NCBI GenBank assembly: GCA_964459845.1
Contig: CAYWOC010000009.1
Span: forward strand, 1-64,000
Source of the DNA: CALZFJ01 sp964459845
Lineage (GTDB): Bacteria > Bacteroidota > Bacteroidia > Bacteroidales > Muribaculaceae
DNA length: 64,000 bases
Reading direction: 5' to 3'
Below the pieces are notes generated by a model. The model saw only the letters and a program-made list of their open reading frames with translations. It searched no databases and was not told where the DNA came from. The number at the start of each line of letters is the position of its first letter. Within the stretch, counting starts at the first letter, position 1. Below are positions 8,897 through 18,058 of the stretch, piece by piece. The position numbers and the translations under genes are program-made.

Positions 8897-10345
8897 ATGG
8901 AAAAGAGCGTTTTTATCGAAAAGATTAAATCTTTCATCAAAAAAGAGCATTTATTTGACCCTCAAAGCACATACTTGGCAGCTGTGAGCGGTGGTGCCGA
9001 TTCGGTGGTGATGCTTCGCGCCATGCTCGAAATAGGCATTAAATGTGAAGCCGCCCACTGCAATTTTCATCTGCGCGGAGATGAGTCGGACCGCGACGAA
9101 AAGTTTGTCACCGACATGTGCCTACGTCTCGGGGTGAAACTGCACAAGGTGGATTTCAATGTGGCTGAATACGAGCATAACAACCATGTATCCACCGAGA
9201 TGGCTTGCCGCGACCTGCGCTACGACTGGTTTGCCTCCATTGTCAGAAGCCGCAATCTCGGCGGCGTGATTGTGGCGCACCACTGCGACGACAACATCGA
9301 GACTCTTTTCCTCAACATCCTGCGAGGGTCTGGTGTCGCCGGACTTGCGGGAATGCAGCCATCAAGCCAAAACCGCATCACCGTTTTGCGCCCGCTGCTC
9401 TGTGTGTCGAGAGCCGACATTGAGGCATTTGCCGCCGAAGTAGGACAACACTACATCATCGACAGCACCAACCGCGAAAATATTGTGAAGCGTAATCGTC
9501 TGCGCAATGTGATACTGCCTATGCTCTGCGAGCAATTCCCCGATGCCGTATCTGGCATTTTGCACACTATCAGCAATATGCGTGATTGCAACAAGCTATA
9601 TACCCACAATATTGAAACTCTGCGCAAAAAATACATCGACGCATCTGCCAGTCCACTTATGCGCATCAAGCTACATGAATTTCTCGACAGCTATATCGCC
9701 GACGGGTGCGCCGCCACTCTCGTATTCGAGCTTCTGAAACCATTCGGATTCAATGCGGCACAAGCAGCCAATATAGTGGAAGCATATTCTGCCGGAAACT
9801 CAGCATCTTCGGGGCAGACATTTTGCAGCAGCCGATTTGAGGCAGCCTTGAGCCGTGGCTCACTTTGCCTCTCTCCTACCAGAGATTCACAAGAAGAAGC
9901 TCATGAATATGACATATCATTATCGGGGTCGATAACCGCTCCAGCCGCAATCTCAGTGGAACACGTCACTGGCACAAGTTTTTCGGCAAAAAGTATCGAC
10001 GGGAAATATACAGTCTGCTTCTCTCCCGACATTCTTCAAACTGAATTGAAGTTAAGGCACTGGCACGAAGGCGACCGTTTCTGCCCATTCGGTATGAAAG
10101 GCTCACGACTGGTGAGCGACCTCTTCAGCGACATGAAGCTATCCACTATCGAGAAACGCCTCGTGTGGATTCTTACCGCCAACGGCAAAATCGTATGGAT
10201 ATTAGGACTTCGCGCCGCCTCGCTCTATAAAGTGTCCCCATCATCCACCGATTTCATCCGCCTGACATTCGCCAAGCAACCGCAACGCGCAGTCCAGAGC
10301 AACCATTATAAAATAAGTGAAGCCAAGCCACAATCACACTTTTAA
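8897..10345 (+). CDS. tilS: tRNA(Ile)-lysidine synthase
   Basis: TilS attaches lysine to C34 of the CAU-anticodon tRNA-Ile, changing it from Met to Ile decoding. The PP-loop ATP pyrophosphatase motif SGGADS is at 31-36, followed by HCNFHLRGDESDRDE and HHCDDNIET. The C-terminal domain with RHWHEGDRFCPFGMKG, a TilS hallmark, is present. At 482 residues it is full length. The stop codon TAA (10343-10345) lies inside the first of three 32-bp repeats that precede the next gene, so the last codons of tilS are shared with that regulatory region. Confidence 0.95.
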   Translation: MEKSVFIEKIKSFIKKEHLFDPQSTYLAAVSGGADSVVMLRAMLEIGIKCEAAHCNFHLRGDESDRDEKFVTDMCLRLGVKLHKVDFNVAEYEHNNHVSTEMACRDLRYDWFASIVRSRNLGGVIVAHHCDDNIETLFLNILRGSGVAGLAGMQPSSQNRITVLRPLLCVSRADIEAFAAEVGQHYIIDSTNRENIVKRNRLRNVILPMLCEQFPDAVSGILHTISNMRDCNKLYTHNIETLRKKYIDASASPLMRIKLHEFLDSYIADGCAATLVFELLKPFGFNAAQAANIVEAYSAGNSASSGQTFCSSRFEAALSRGSLCLSPTRDSQEEAHEYDISLSGSITAPAAISVEHVTGTSFSAKSIDGKYTVCFSPDILQTELKLRHWHEGDRFCPFGMKGSRLVSDLFSDMKLSTIEKRLVWILTANGKIVWILGLRAASLYKVSPSSTDFIRLTFAKQPQRAVQSNHYKISEAKPQSHF

Positions 10346-10418
10346 GGACGACTTTCTGTGATTTTACACACTTTTAAGGACGACTTTCTGTGATTTTACA
10401 CACTTTTAAGGACGACTT
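10335..10418 (+). repeat. Three tandem 32-bp repeats upstream of ATPase copy 2
   Basis: CTTTTAAGGACGACTTT occurs three times at exact 32-bp spacing; whole units begin at 10335, 10367 and 10399, the third being partial. Units 1 and 2 are identical. The TAA stop of tilS is in unit 1. The array ends at the -33 region of the ATPase promoter. A further 11-base direct repeat, ATTAAATCGTA (10437-10447 and 10458-10468, period 21), overlaps the -7 box. Confidence 0.95.
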
Positions 10419-10453
10419 TTGCGCTATTTTTTAAATATTAAATCGTAACTTTG
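10418..10453 (+). promoter_or_regulatory. Promoter of ATPase copy 2
   Basis: TAACTTTG at 10446-10453 is a good -7 box about 30 bases before the start codon. The nearest TTTG (10418-10421) is at the edge of the third repeat with a 24-base spacer, longer than normal, so activation or repression through the repeats is plausible. Confidence 0.5.
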
Positions 10454-10482
10454 TAACATTAAATCGTATAAATAAGTTTTTT

Positions 10483-11772
10483 ATGAAACGACACGCCATT
10501 AAGGAGCTATATCATTGGAAAGAGAGTCAAGAGCGTAAGCCTTTGATAATACTTGGGGCAAGACAAGTGGGTAAAACGTGGTTGATGCAGGAGTTTGCAA
10601 AAGAAGCATACAAGCAATATGCATATGTGAATTTCGAAGACAATGAGACTCTCCGACGAGTGTTTGAGCTCGACTTCGATATATCTCGTATTATCACAAG
10701 CATAAAGTGGACTACTGGCGTGAATATCGATGAAGACACACTCATCATACTTGATGAGATACAAGAAGCTCCACGAGGAATTACATCATTGAAGTACTTT
10801 GCCGAAAAAGCTCCTCAGTATCATATTATTGCAGCAGGCTCTTTATTGGGTATAGCCATGCACAGCAACGATTCCTTTCCCGTAGGTAAAGTAGATTTTA
10901 TGCACTTATACCCATTATCCTTCTTTGAATTTATAGAAGCTTTGGGCGAATCTAAAATGGTGGATTTGCTAATGAGCAAAGACTGGACTATGGCAACACT
11001 ATTTAGATCAAAATTCGAGGCATATCTGAGACAATACTATTTTGTGGGTGGTATGCCTGCCGTTGTATCTTCATTTATAAACGATGAAAACCTCACAAAA
11101 GTCAGGGACACTCAAAAAGCTATTCTTGAGGCATACGAACGTGATTTTTCAAAACATGCTCCAGCCATCGAAGTGCCTCGCATCAGGATGGTGTGGCATT
11201 CTATCCCATCACAACTTGCCAAAGAGAATAAAAAATTCATCTACGGAGCCATAAAGGATGGCGCAAGAGCCAAAGATTTCGAGCTTGCAATAGAATGGCT
11301 GAAAGATGCTGGATTAGTGTATAAAGTGAACCGATGCAAAAAAGCGCAATTGCCTCTTGCTGCATACGAGGACTTCAGTGCCTTCAAGCTGTTCTTGTCG
11401 GATGTGGGATTGATGGGAGCAATGAGCAATGTCCCTGCACAAAGCCTTTTAGAAGGCAACAATCTTTTCTCAGACTTCAAAGGGGCATTGACTGAGCAAT
11501 ATGTTTTACAGCAATTGATGTGCAAAACCGATCTTTCCATCTATTATTGGTCTGCAGAAAACTCTCGTGGTGAAATCGACTTCTTGTTGCAACAAGAAGA
11601 GATTATTATACCCGTCGAAGTGAAAGCCGAAGAAAATCTGCAAGCTAAGAGTTTGCGAATCTTTGTAGAAAGAAACCATGGCTTGAAAGGAGTTCGCCTT
11701 TCTATGTCTCCATTTAGAGAACAGGATTGGCTCACAAACTACCCGCTATATTCTATCAATTCTGTATTGTAA
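10483..11772 (+). CDS. AAA ATPase with DUF4143 domain (copy 2)
   Basis: A 429-residue relative of the ATPase at 2738. Walker A GARQVGKT is at 25-32, Walker B is LIILDEIQE, and GSLLGIA follows. The C-terminal nuclease-like core is GEIDFLL...VEVKAE. Proteins of this family are often strain-variable in Bacteroidetes and their role is not established; toxin-like, defence and DNA-handling roles have all been guessed from context. The gene stands alone between its repeat-bearing promoter and a strong terminator. The N-terminal alignment with copy 1 (same Walker A position, similar FEEFI/FFEFI stretch) shows common descent, but the proteins are clearly diverged. Confidence 0.9.
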   Translation: MKRHAIKELYHWKESQERKPLIILGARQVGKTWLMQEFAKEAYKQYAYVNFEDNETLRRVFELDFDISRIITSIKWTTGVNIDEDTLIILDEIQEAPRGITSLKYFAEKAPQYHIIAAGSLLGIAMHSNDSFPVGKVDFMHLYPLSFFEFIEALGESKMVDLLMSKDWTMATLFRSKFEAYLRQYYFVGGMPAVVSSFINDENLTKVRDTQKAILEAYERDFSKHAPAIEVPRIRMVWHSIPSQLAKENKKFIYGAIKDGARAKDFELAIEWLKDAGLVYKVNRCKKAQLPLAAYEDFSAFKLFLSDVGLMGAMSNVPAQSLLEGNNLFSDFKGALTEQYVLQQLMCKTDLSIYYWSAENSRGEIDFLLQQEEIIIPVEVKAEENLQAKSLRIFVERNHGLKGVRLSMSPFREQDWLTNYPLYSINSVL

Positions 11773-11775
11773 GCT

Positions 11776-11820
11776 AAAAAAGTCTGGAATCCAAATCACT
11801 TGGATGCTCCAGACTTTTCT
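11776..11820 (+). terminator. Terminator after ATPase copy 2
   Basis: Hairpin with arms AAAAGTCTGGA and TCCAGACTTTT plus an inner CCAA/TTGG pair. The A and T runs allow function in both directions. From here to 11959 (about 140 bases) I see nothing else. Confidence 0.8.
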
Positions 11821-11959
11821 TCAGTCTAAACTTATGCTAAGCACTATTACTGCGGTGCCAGGACAGAGACACATGACACCAACAACACTACTTATTTAAC
11901 AGTGATATTTATTCAACTTTCCCTAAAGCCAGTCTTTCGAAATCTTAAGGAAATTCACA

Positions 11960-13612
11960 CTACAGCTTCACTCTATAAGGTCCGCTAACGGAATTGAAAA
12001 GCAGGTCGCCATTGTCGAAATATTGGATTATGGCATACGCTCCATTTCCGCGGTTGGTGTCGCCGAAAATCACACGATGCATAGTGGCACCAGTATTCCA
12101 GTTAAGTCCGGTCACCTCCCAGCCGTCGGCTGCGCTATATCCATTCACAAACACCATCTCGGATGCTGTGCTGACCGATGGAATCATACTTATTGAGCTG
12201 ACATCGGCTCTTGTCCACATCGATTCCCACTTGTTCTCCTTAGTGTTCCACGCCACTCGCTCCACACCAAGTGGAGGTGTCATAAGCGGACCGAGCGACA
12301 GCACGCCTATTATTTTGTCGCTAATCAATTCGTTGCCTGTCATAATATTATTCACGACAAAAGCTCCATATCCTGCCACCACGACCGACTGCTCCGACTG
12401 AATCCATTCGGTGCTTGCCGGCAATCCGCAAGTCACCTCATAGCTGCCAGCTATTCTCGGTCTTCCTGCCACAGCCTCCCGGGCATCGGCAGGGATGGCA
12501 TCGCGCCAGAATGCCACAAGCTTCATGCGCTTAGCTCCGTCGGTTATGACCACCAGTTTGTCGGCATCGTCGCCGAATCCCATCAATGTAGGCGTTGAGC
12601 CTGTGCCATATCCCATCTTGATGCAAGGAGCCTCGGGACCGCCGTCGTATGCCGACTGCCATGCGCCATCAGCCTCAGCAGTACTGAGCTTTTTCCCGTT
12701 CCACACGATTTTCTGCATCAAGCCGTCGCCGCCAGACGTTGTGCTGTTGCTGGCAAGATAGATACCGTCGTTCTCATCCACGGCTATCGAATTACTTAAC
12801 ATTTGGTTTTGAGGAAGGGTATATACATCTACCACCTTGGTGAGATCTCTATCCACAATAGCCACGCCTTTATTGTATGCCACTGCAAGATGACCGTCGT
12901 AGGTCATAACAACGCCCACAAGAGTTACAGCACCGCTCACACTTTCCTTCACATCAAGCTGGCGATCGAGAACTATACCGTCATCGGGCTTCGAAGCGTT
13001 TTTCAGGCGATAACGAGCCACGATTGTCCCAGCATTGGTGTAGGCATAGTTGTCGCGGTCGCACAGCACATAGTTGCCGCTTGATATGGCATATTGAGGA
13101 TGCTCGCCGAGAATAGGCACTACGGCATTTTTCAGCTCCTCTATAGAATTATATTTTGCGGCTATCGTGCGCAGTTGCTCATCAGTCTTCATTTCGCCGA
13201 TTGGCAACGCCGCCTCCCCTATTTTCGTGAAAGCCCCATTAGTCGTACGGTAATACGACACACGGTCGCTGCTCATGCCCCACATATAGTCGGTGCTTGT
13301 CGAAGCCAAAGTCATGAGATTGACAGGTCCGCTGTAGCCGCCTTCGCACTTGTCGGGGTCGATGCGCACAGTTCCACCTTTCACTGCGTAGGGAAATGCG
13401 TCGGTCTGAGCCGAATTAAAATGCGTGATGCTATAATGTTCCGCAGCCAGATAAGGGTTGCGTTTAGCCACATTCACTTCCGATAGCGGACGGTCGGCAT
13501 CGCCGTCCTCACCTTTATCCACATCTTCTTTGTCGGAACATGCGGATAGGGTCGCAAATGCGCCAAGCACCGCTAAAAGTTTCCAAGCCTTGAATTTAAA
13601 AATTTCTCTCAT
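11960..13612 (-). CDS. Putative surface or periplasmic lipoprotein, beta-propeller-like
   Basis: About 550 residues starting with a lipoprotein signal (lipobox LSAC, then SDKEDVDKGEDGD). The acidic stretch after the cysteine is typical of lipoproteins exported to the Bacteroidetes surface. The body has repeated short beta-rich segments such as YDGHLAVAYNKGVAIVD and SIAVDENDGIYLASN, which suggest a beta-propeller, but I do not recognise a named family. I chose the ATG at 13612; another ATG lies at 13648 in frame. It has its own promoter, and the membrane-bound AraC-type regulator gene lies immediately upstream. Confidence 0.7.
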   Translation of the reverse strand: MREIFKFKAWKLLAVLGAFATLSACSDKEDVDKGEDGDADRPLSEVNVAKRNPYLAAEHYSITHFNSAQTDAFPYAVKGGTVRIDPDKCEGGYSGPVNLMTLASTSTDYMWGMSSDRVSYYRTTNGAFTKIGEAALPIGEMKTDEQLRTIAAKYNSIEELKNAVVPILGEHPQYAISSGNYVLCDRDNYAYTNAGTIVARYRLKNASKPDDGIVLDRQLDVKESVSGAVTLVGVVMTYDGHLAVAYNKGVAIVDRDLTKVVDVYTLPQNQMLSNSIAVDENDGIYLASNSTTSGGDGLMQKIVWNGKKLSTAEADGAWQSAYDGGPEAPCIKMGYGTGSTPTLMGFGDDADKLVVITDGAKRMKLVAFWRDAIPADAREAVAGRPRIAGSYEVTCGLPASTEWIQSEQSVVVAGYGAFVVNNIMTGNELISDKIIGVLSLGPLMTPPLGVERVAWNTKENKWESMWTRADVSSISMIPSVSTASEMVFVNGYSAADGWEVTGLNWNTGATMHRVIFGDTNRGNGAYAIIQYFDNGDLLFNSVSGPYRVKL

Positions 13613-13665
13613 TTTTGTCTTAATCTTTCTGTTTATGCTTAATTTCAAAAGTTAATTATTTCCGG

Positions 13666-13694
13666 CAAAATTAAGCAGAAAGACCTCCAGCAAA
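13666..13694 (-). promoter_or_regulatory. Promoter of the lipoprotein gene
   Basis: Minus-strand TAATTTTG (13666-13673) with TTTG at 13691-13694; the spacer of 17 is slightly short. It separates this gene from the regulator gene upstream. Confidence 0.5.
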
Positions 13695-13721
13695 TGGACA
13701 AATCAACAAAAATAAGGGATT

Positions 13722-14870
13722 TTACGACAATTTATTTGCCTCATACAGCTTTTTGACGCGCGTATAAGTCTTCACCGACCCGAATCCGCTGTTGCAGGCT
13801 ATCTCCTGATTGGTGGCTCCGGGGTTATTCTCGGCATACCGCAGAGCATACTCCATCCTCATCGTATTGACATAGCTATAGAACGACACAAAACGGTCAC
13901 GGAACACTATGGTGAGATAAGTGCGGTTTGTGCCAAGTTTTTTTGCCAAGTCGGTCTTGTTGAGACGCGGCTGCAAATACAGATGCTCGGCATCCATCAT
14001 TGCGCGGATTTGACGTTCAAGTTTGTCTTTGAGATATTCAGGAAGGTCGTTCTTCACTGCCGAGATGTCCTCCTCGATTTCCTTGATGTCTTTGTCTTTT
14101 CTCGTCTCATCGTCGGCTTCGCTGCAAGCCGCCTCCTCGTCAGTGACGCTACCTTGGGCAGCTACAGCCCTGCGCTGCGGATGCAGAATCACGATTAGCA
14201 CCACAAGCCCAATAATGGCAAGCGCAACGCTGAAAATGGCATTTAGTGTTTTGCTGCCCGACAGAAAGACAGCCACAGCTATCATCCACACAGCTATTGG
14301 CAATATTATCATCGACTTTGCGAAACGTATAGGGAAATCATCATCGTCGGAATATTCTCCGTGCTGATATTCCAAAATCTGCCTATATAGCCATACCGTG
14401 AAATTCACAAGATATGCCATAAGCAGAAGCGAGACTGCCGAAACGCCACACACCACCACATCCTCATAAGGCACAAGAACATCGCCTCCGCAGCAAGCCA
14501 ACAAAAACAGGGTTGTCATCATGATTGACGGTATGATGTGCGCAGCCACAATGCTGGAATGTCGCCTCGATGAGCCGAAAAAGAAATATCTGCGCAGCGT
14601 CAATGAGCTTATCAGCGGTATGTATATCACAAAAAAGCATCTCACAAACAGCCACGCATCTGCGCTATACGGATTCATGAGATATGGAATCTGCAATGCC
14701 ACTACGAAAAACGAAGCTGCCACCAGCCGGCGTGACGGATAGAAATAGTCCTCATCTTTGTCGTATGGGCGGCACATGTGAAACCATCTTATCGTTCCGC
14801 AAATCACAAATGTCAGCACAAGCATAAAACATGCTGCTGCATAATATATCTGTGGCATAAATTGCGACAT
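13722..14870 (-). CDS. Membrane-anchored AraC-type transcriptional regulator
   Basis: A 382-residue protein. The first ~230 residues form about seven membrane helices. A charged linker (near SEADDETRKDKDIKEIEEDI) follows, and the last ~100 residues are an AraC-type double helix-turn-helix: KTDLAKKLGTNRTYLTIVFRD, then NQEIACNSGFGSVKTYTRV. Such proteins are thought to sense a membrane or extracellular cue and bind DNA from the membrane. No signal or target is evident; the lipoprotein gene 109 bases downstream is the natural candidate. It begins 11 bases after the CCA/MGMT gene and is probably read from that operon. Confidence 0.82.
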   Translation of the reverse strand: MSQFMPQIYYAAACFMLVLTFVICGTIRWFHMCRPYDKDEDYFYPSRRLVAASFFVVALQIPYLMNPYSADAWLFVRCFFVIYIPLISSLTLRRYFFFGSSRRHSSIVAAHIIPSIMMTTLFLLACCGGDVLVPYEDVVVCGVSAVSLLLMAYLVNFTVWLYRQILEYQHGEYSDDDDFPIRFAKSMIILPIAVWMIAVAVFLSGSKTLNAIFSVALAIIGLVVLIVILHPQRRAVAAQGSVTDEEAACSEADDETRKDKDIKEIEEDISAVKNDLPEYLKDKLERQIRAMMDAEHLYLQPRLNKTDLAKKLGTNRTYLTIVFRDRFVSFYSYVNTMRMEYALRYAENNPGATNQEIACNSGFGSVKTYTRVKKLYEANKLS

Positions 14871-14881
14871 ATCACCTTCCT

Positions 14882-16810
14882 CTATTTATATTTTGCTTCA
14901 AGGTCGAGCATATACTGTTTTCGCTCTATTCCATAGGCATATCCAGCCAATTTACCGTCCGCCGCTATCACTCGATGGCATGGCACGATTATCGCCACCG
15001 GGTTCTTGCCGTTGGCAAGTCCAACTGCGCGGGCAGCCTCGGGCATCACCATCATCTCGGCTTCTTTCTTGTAGCTTACGGTTTCGCCGTAAGGTATTTT
15101 GCGCAGCACATCCCAAGCCTTGCGCTGAAACTCTGTTCCATTTTGCACATCGAGTTTCACCGTAAACTGCTTGCGCTGTCCTTCAAAATACTCCTCCAGC
15201 TCCTTCACGGCAACAGTAGTGACGGCATTCACATGAGCCACATAATTCTCGGGCAGCTCATCACAGAAGCGGCACTGCTTCACGCCCTTGTGCGACGCTC
15301 TCACCACCACCCAACCTATGGGCGACTCGAAAGCCTCCACAAATTCCTCGCTGAGCAGCTCCTCTTCGGTCCTCTCCTTCACAGCCGTCAGCCCATATTT
15401 CTTCGCAACGCCTATCATATATCGATAGGCACTCACATAGTCGTTAGGAATAACTCCGTCGAGAATGGCATTTTTTATAGACTCCTTTATCAGCCCCACT
15501 TCCCGGCATGGCGTGAGCGAGAATGTCGCCATAATGTCCTCACCCGAAACTGGCGGCTGGAAGTTGCGCACGCGGTCTTTCTCCTCAAGTTCCACGAGCT
15601 TGCGGCGCACGAGCGTGAAATTGTCGAGGAAACGGCGCACTTTCTCCTGATTCTTTGAAGTTATATCTGCCTCACACAGCATCATCAGGTCGTCAATGTC
15701 ATCACCAGCGTCAAACAGCAGCCTGCGCACAGCCGAGTCGGTAACCTCATCTTCCACAAGTGCTATCGGACGCATGTGCAGTCCCACGAGCTTCTGCACA
15801 TATTTCATCTTGTCATTCATTGGGAACTTCATCCGCTTGAAGATTTTAGGTATCATCTTCTCGCCTATGAAATTATGATTATGGAATGTCCAGCCCACCT
15901 TGGGGTCATAACGCTTGGTGGCAGGCTTGGCTATGTCGTGCAGCAGTGCGGCCCAGCGCAGCCACACGTTGTCGCTCTTGGATGCCACATTCTCAAGCAC
16001 CTGCATCGTGTGGTAGAAGTTATCTTTGTGTCCTCGTCCGTTCACGGTCTCCACTCCGCACAATGCCGCAAGCTCAGGGAAAATGATTTCAAGCAGACGG
16101 CACTCCTTCAGCAGCACAAATCCGCGCGATGGATGCTCGGCTTTCATAATCTTCATAAGCTCGTCCATGACACGCTCGCGCGAAATGATGGATATGCGCT
16201 CGCGGTTGCGCTCGATGGCGCTGAACGTCTCCGGGAATATGTCGAAATTGAGCTGTGTGGCAAATCTCACGGCCCGCATCATTCGTAGCGGGTCGTCGGA
16301 GAATGTTATGTCCGGGTCGAGCGGCGTGCGCATTATGCGGCGTGCCATGTCGCCCATTCCGTCAAACGGGTCGAGCAGTTCGCCATAGCGGCTCTTGTTC
16401 ACGCATATTGCCATGGCATTGATGGTGAAGTCGCGCCGGCGTTGGTCATCATCAAGTGTCCCATCTTCCACTATCGGTTTGCGGCTGTCGTGGGTATATG
16501 ACTCCCTACGTGCGCCCACAAACTCCAGCTCCATTCCTCTCGATTTCACCTGAGCTGTGCCAAAGTTGCGGAACACGGCAAGCGATGTCTTGCGCCCGAA
16601 TGATTTCGCGACAGCCTCTGCAACCTCTATTCCGCTGCCAACGGTCACAAAATCTATATCCTTGGAATGACGGCGCAAAAAAATGTCGCGCACATATCCT
16701 CCCACTACATAGCACTCTCGGTGCAGCGCATCGGCTACATTGCCAACAACATGAAACACATCGGCTTTCAGATGACTGGCTATAAGCTCTTTCTTCTCTG
16801 CTTCAAGCAT
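14882..16810 (-). CDS. CCA tRNA nucleotidyltransferase fused to methylated-DNA-cysteine methyltransferase
   Basis: One uninterrupted 642-residue frame encodes two enzymes. Residues ~1-470 are a class II CCA-adding/poly(A)-polymerase-type enzyme: GGYVRD at 37-42, the catalytic D-x-D (DID, 51-53), RRRDFTINAMA, and an HD domain with LLHDIAKP and FHNHN. Residues ~488-642 are an O6-alkylguanine-DNA alkyltransferase: the SPIGWVVV start strand, a helix-turn-helix with the arginine finger (AARAVGLANGKNP), and the active site PCHRV with acceptor Cys about 611. The first domain completes tRNA 3' ends and the second repairs O6-methylguanine. Neither domain has lost a key residue that I can see. A conjunction of these two functions in one chain is not textbook knowledge. 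Confidence 0.9.
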   Translation of the reverse strand: MLEAEKKELIASHLKADVFHVVGNVADALHRECYVVGGYVRDIFLRRHSKDIDFVTVGSGIEVAEAVAKSFGRKTSLAVFRNFGTAQVKSRGMELEFVGARRESYTHDSRKPIVEDGTLDDDQRRRDFTINAMAICVNKSRYGELLDPFDGMGDMARRIMRTPLDPDITFSDDPLRMMRAVRFATQLNFDIFPETFSAIERNRERISIISRERVMDELMKIMKAEHPSRGFVLLKECRLLEIIFPELAALCGVETVNGRGHKDNFYHTMQVLENVASKSDNVWLRWAALLHDIAKPATKRYDPKVGWTFHNHNFIGEKMIPKIFKRMKFPMNDKMKYVQKLVGLHMRPIALVEDEVTDSAVRRLLFDAGDDIDDLMMLCEADITSKNQEKVRRFLDNFTLVRRKLVELEEKDRVRNFQPPVSGEDIMATFSLTPCREVGLIKESIKNAILDGVIPNDYVSAYRYMIGVAKKYGLTAVKERTEEELLSEEFVEAFESPIGWVVVRASHKGVKQCRFCDELPENYVAHVNAVTTVAVKELEEYFEGQRKQFTVKLDVQNGTEFQRKAWDVLRKIPYGETVSYKKEAEMMVMPEAARAVGLANGKNPVAIIVPCHRVIAADGKLAGYAYGIERKQYMLDLEAKYK

Positions 16811-16883
16811 ATTACAGATTTAAGGAGATGCGCTGGCGCAATATCTCACTCCCGCACATCTCCATTTTTTTATTTTGTAGTGA

Positions 16884-18047
16884 TTAATACAATTCTGTGA
16901 TTTCCTCAGGCGAATTGGTTACTCGCTCCAATCCGTCTTTACGCACCACATAGGTGTTCTCCACACCTACAGCTCCCACATGTGGTATGACAAACTTCGG
17001 CTCTATAGCTATCACATTGCCCTCCTCAAGAATGTCGCGGCTGCGTGGCGCAAGCACTGGTGCCTCATTGATTTCGATGCCCACTCCATGACCTATGAAG
17101 CCCGCTTTCTGAGCGTGTCCCATGAAATACTCGCTCATGCCTGCATCTTCAACCATCTTATGCGCAATCTCATACAGAGACTTTGCCTCTACCCCTGCCA
17201 CGCCCTCTTTCTCAAGGCGGCGGTGGATGGCTATCGACAGCTCATGCGCGCAGCGCGCGCGCTCATCAAGATTTCCAACATAATACACACGCGTCATATC
17301 GGTCATATATCCAGTGAAATTGCCGCACATGTCCACCATAACCGTATTACCGCGCTTTATTTCTGAGCCGTTGCAGCCCACAGGCAGCGAATAGTCGAGC
17401 CCGGCACCGCCCATGGCGAAATCATAGGGCGTAGGGTTGTCGGCATTGTCGCCACACAGCACATTGCCCATGAAAAGCTCCATCGAGCCGCCCGACACGC
17501 GAAACTGCCCGAGGCAGCCTTCGCAGCGCAGCACCCGCTCCATCTCTATTTGCAGCTCCACATCGGTCATGCCGGTGTTGTAGATGCGCTTTATGCGGCT
17601 GTACGCCATGTCGTGATGCACCCCACTTTCCTTTATCTTGCTGATTTCATATTCTGTCTTCACCGCACGGCACTGGCGCATCACGGCTGAGCCGTTCACA
17701 ATCTTCGAGCCGCCGAGCACTTTGCCAAGCCGCTGGATGTCGCTATATGGTGTCACATCAAGCTCAAGTGCCAAGACTTCCGGCTTCTTGTCGAGCAGCT
17801 CGGCTATCTGCTCAGGCTTGCGTATATACTTCACATTGTCGCCTTTCAGCCCCACTGGGCGCTTCACGAAATACGTCACAGCACAGTCGGCTGTGATATA
17901 GGTGTAGCCGCTATACACTCTGCCCGATGTGTAATACAAGTTGGCATTATCGCTGATCAAGATAGCGTCGATACCATTATCCTTCAATTTTCTGGCTATT
18001 TTGCTTGCCCGCAAAGCCATCTCGTCTTGTAATCCTTGAGGTATCAT
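16884..18047 (-). CDS. M24-family Xaa-Pro peptidase
   Basis: A 387-residue pita-bread metallopeptidase of the Xaa-Pro dipeptidase/aminopeptidase type. All five metal ligands are present: the two aspartates in VMVDMCGNFTGYMTDMTR, the histidine in FIGHGVGIE, and the glutamates in AIEPKF and GVENTYVV. The N-terminal creatinase-like domain is also present. It would release N-terminal residues before proline in the cytosol. The gene lies between the HAD phosphatase and the CCA/MGMT fusion in a tight minus-strand series. A longer member of the same clan is at 59079. Confidence 0.88.
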   Translation of the reverse strand: MIPQGLQDEMALRASKIARKLKDNGIDAILISDNANLYYTSGRVYSGYTYITADCAVTYFVKRPVGLKGDNVKYIRKPEQIAELLDKKPEVLALELDVTPYSDIQRLGKVLGGSKIVNGSAVMRQCRAVKTEYEISKIKESGVHHDMAYSRIKRIYNTGMTDVELQIEMERVLRCEGCLGQFRVSGGSMELFMGNVLCGDNADNPTPYDFAMGGAGLDYSLPVGCNGSEIKRGNTVMVDMCGNFTGYMTDMTRVYYVGNLDERARCAHELSIAIHRRLEKEGVAGVEAKSLYEIAHKMVEDAGMSEYFMGHAQKAGFIGHGVGIEINEAPVLAPRSRDILEEGNVIAIEPKFVIPHVGAVGVENTYVVRKDGLERVTNSPEEITELY

Positions 18048-18058
18048 AACTTTATATT

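Noticed and set aside
10335..10418. Tandem 32-bp repeats as a short CRISPR array
   Set aside because: The units abut each other with no unique spacers and no cas genes are near; they are better explained as promoter-linked operators.
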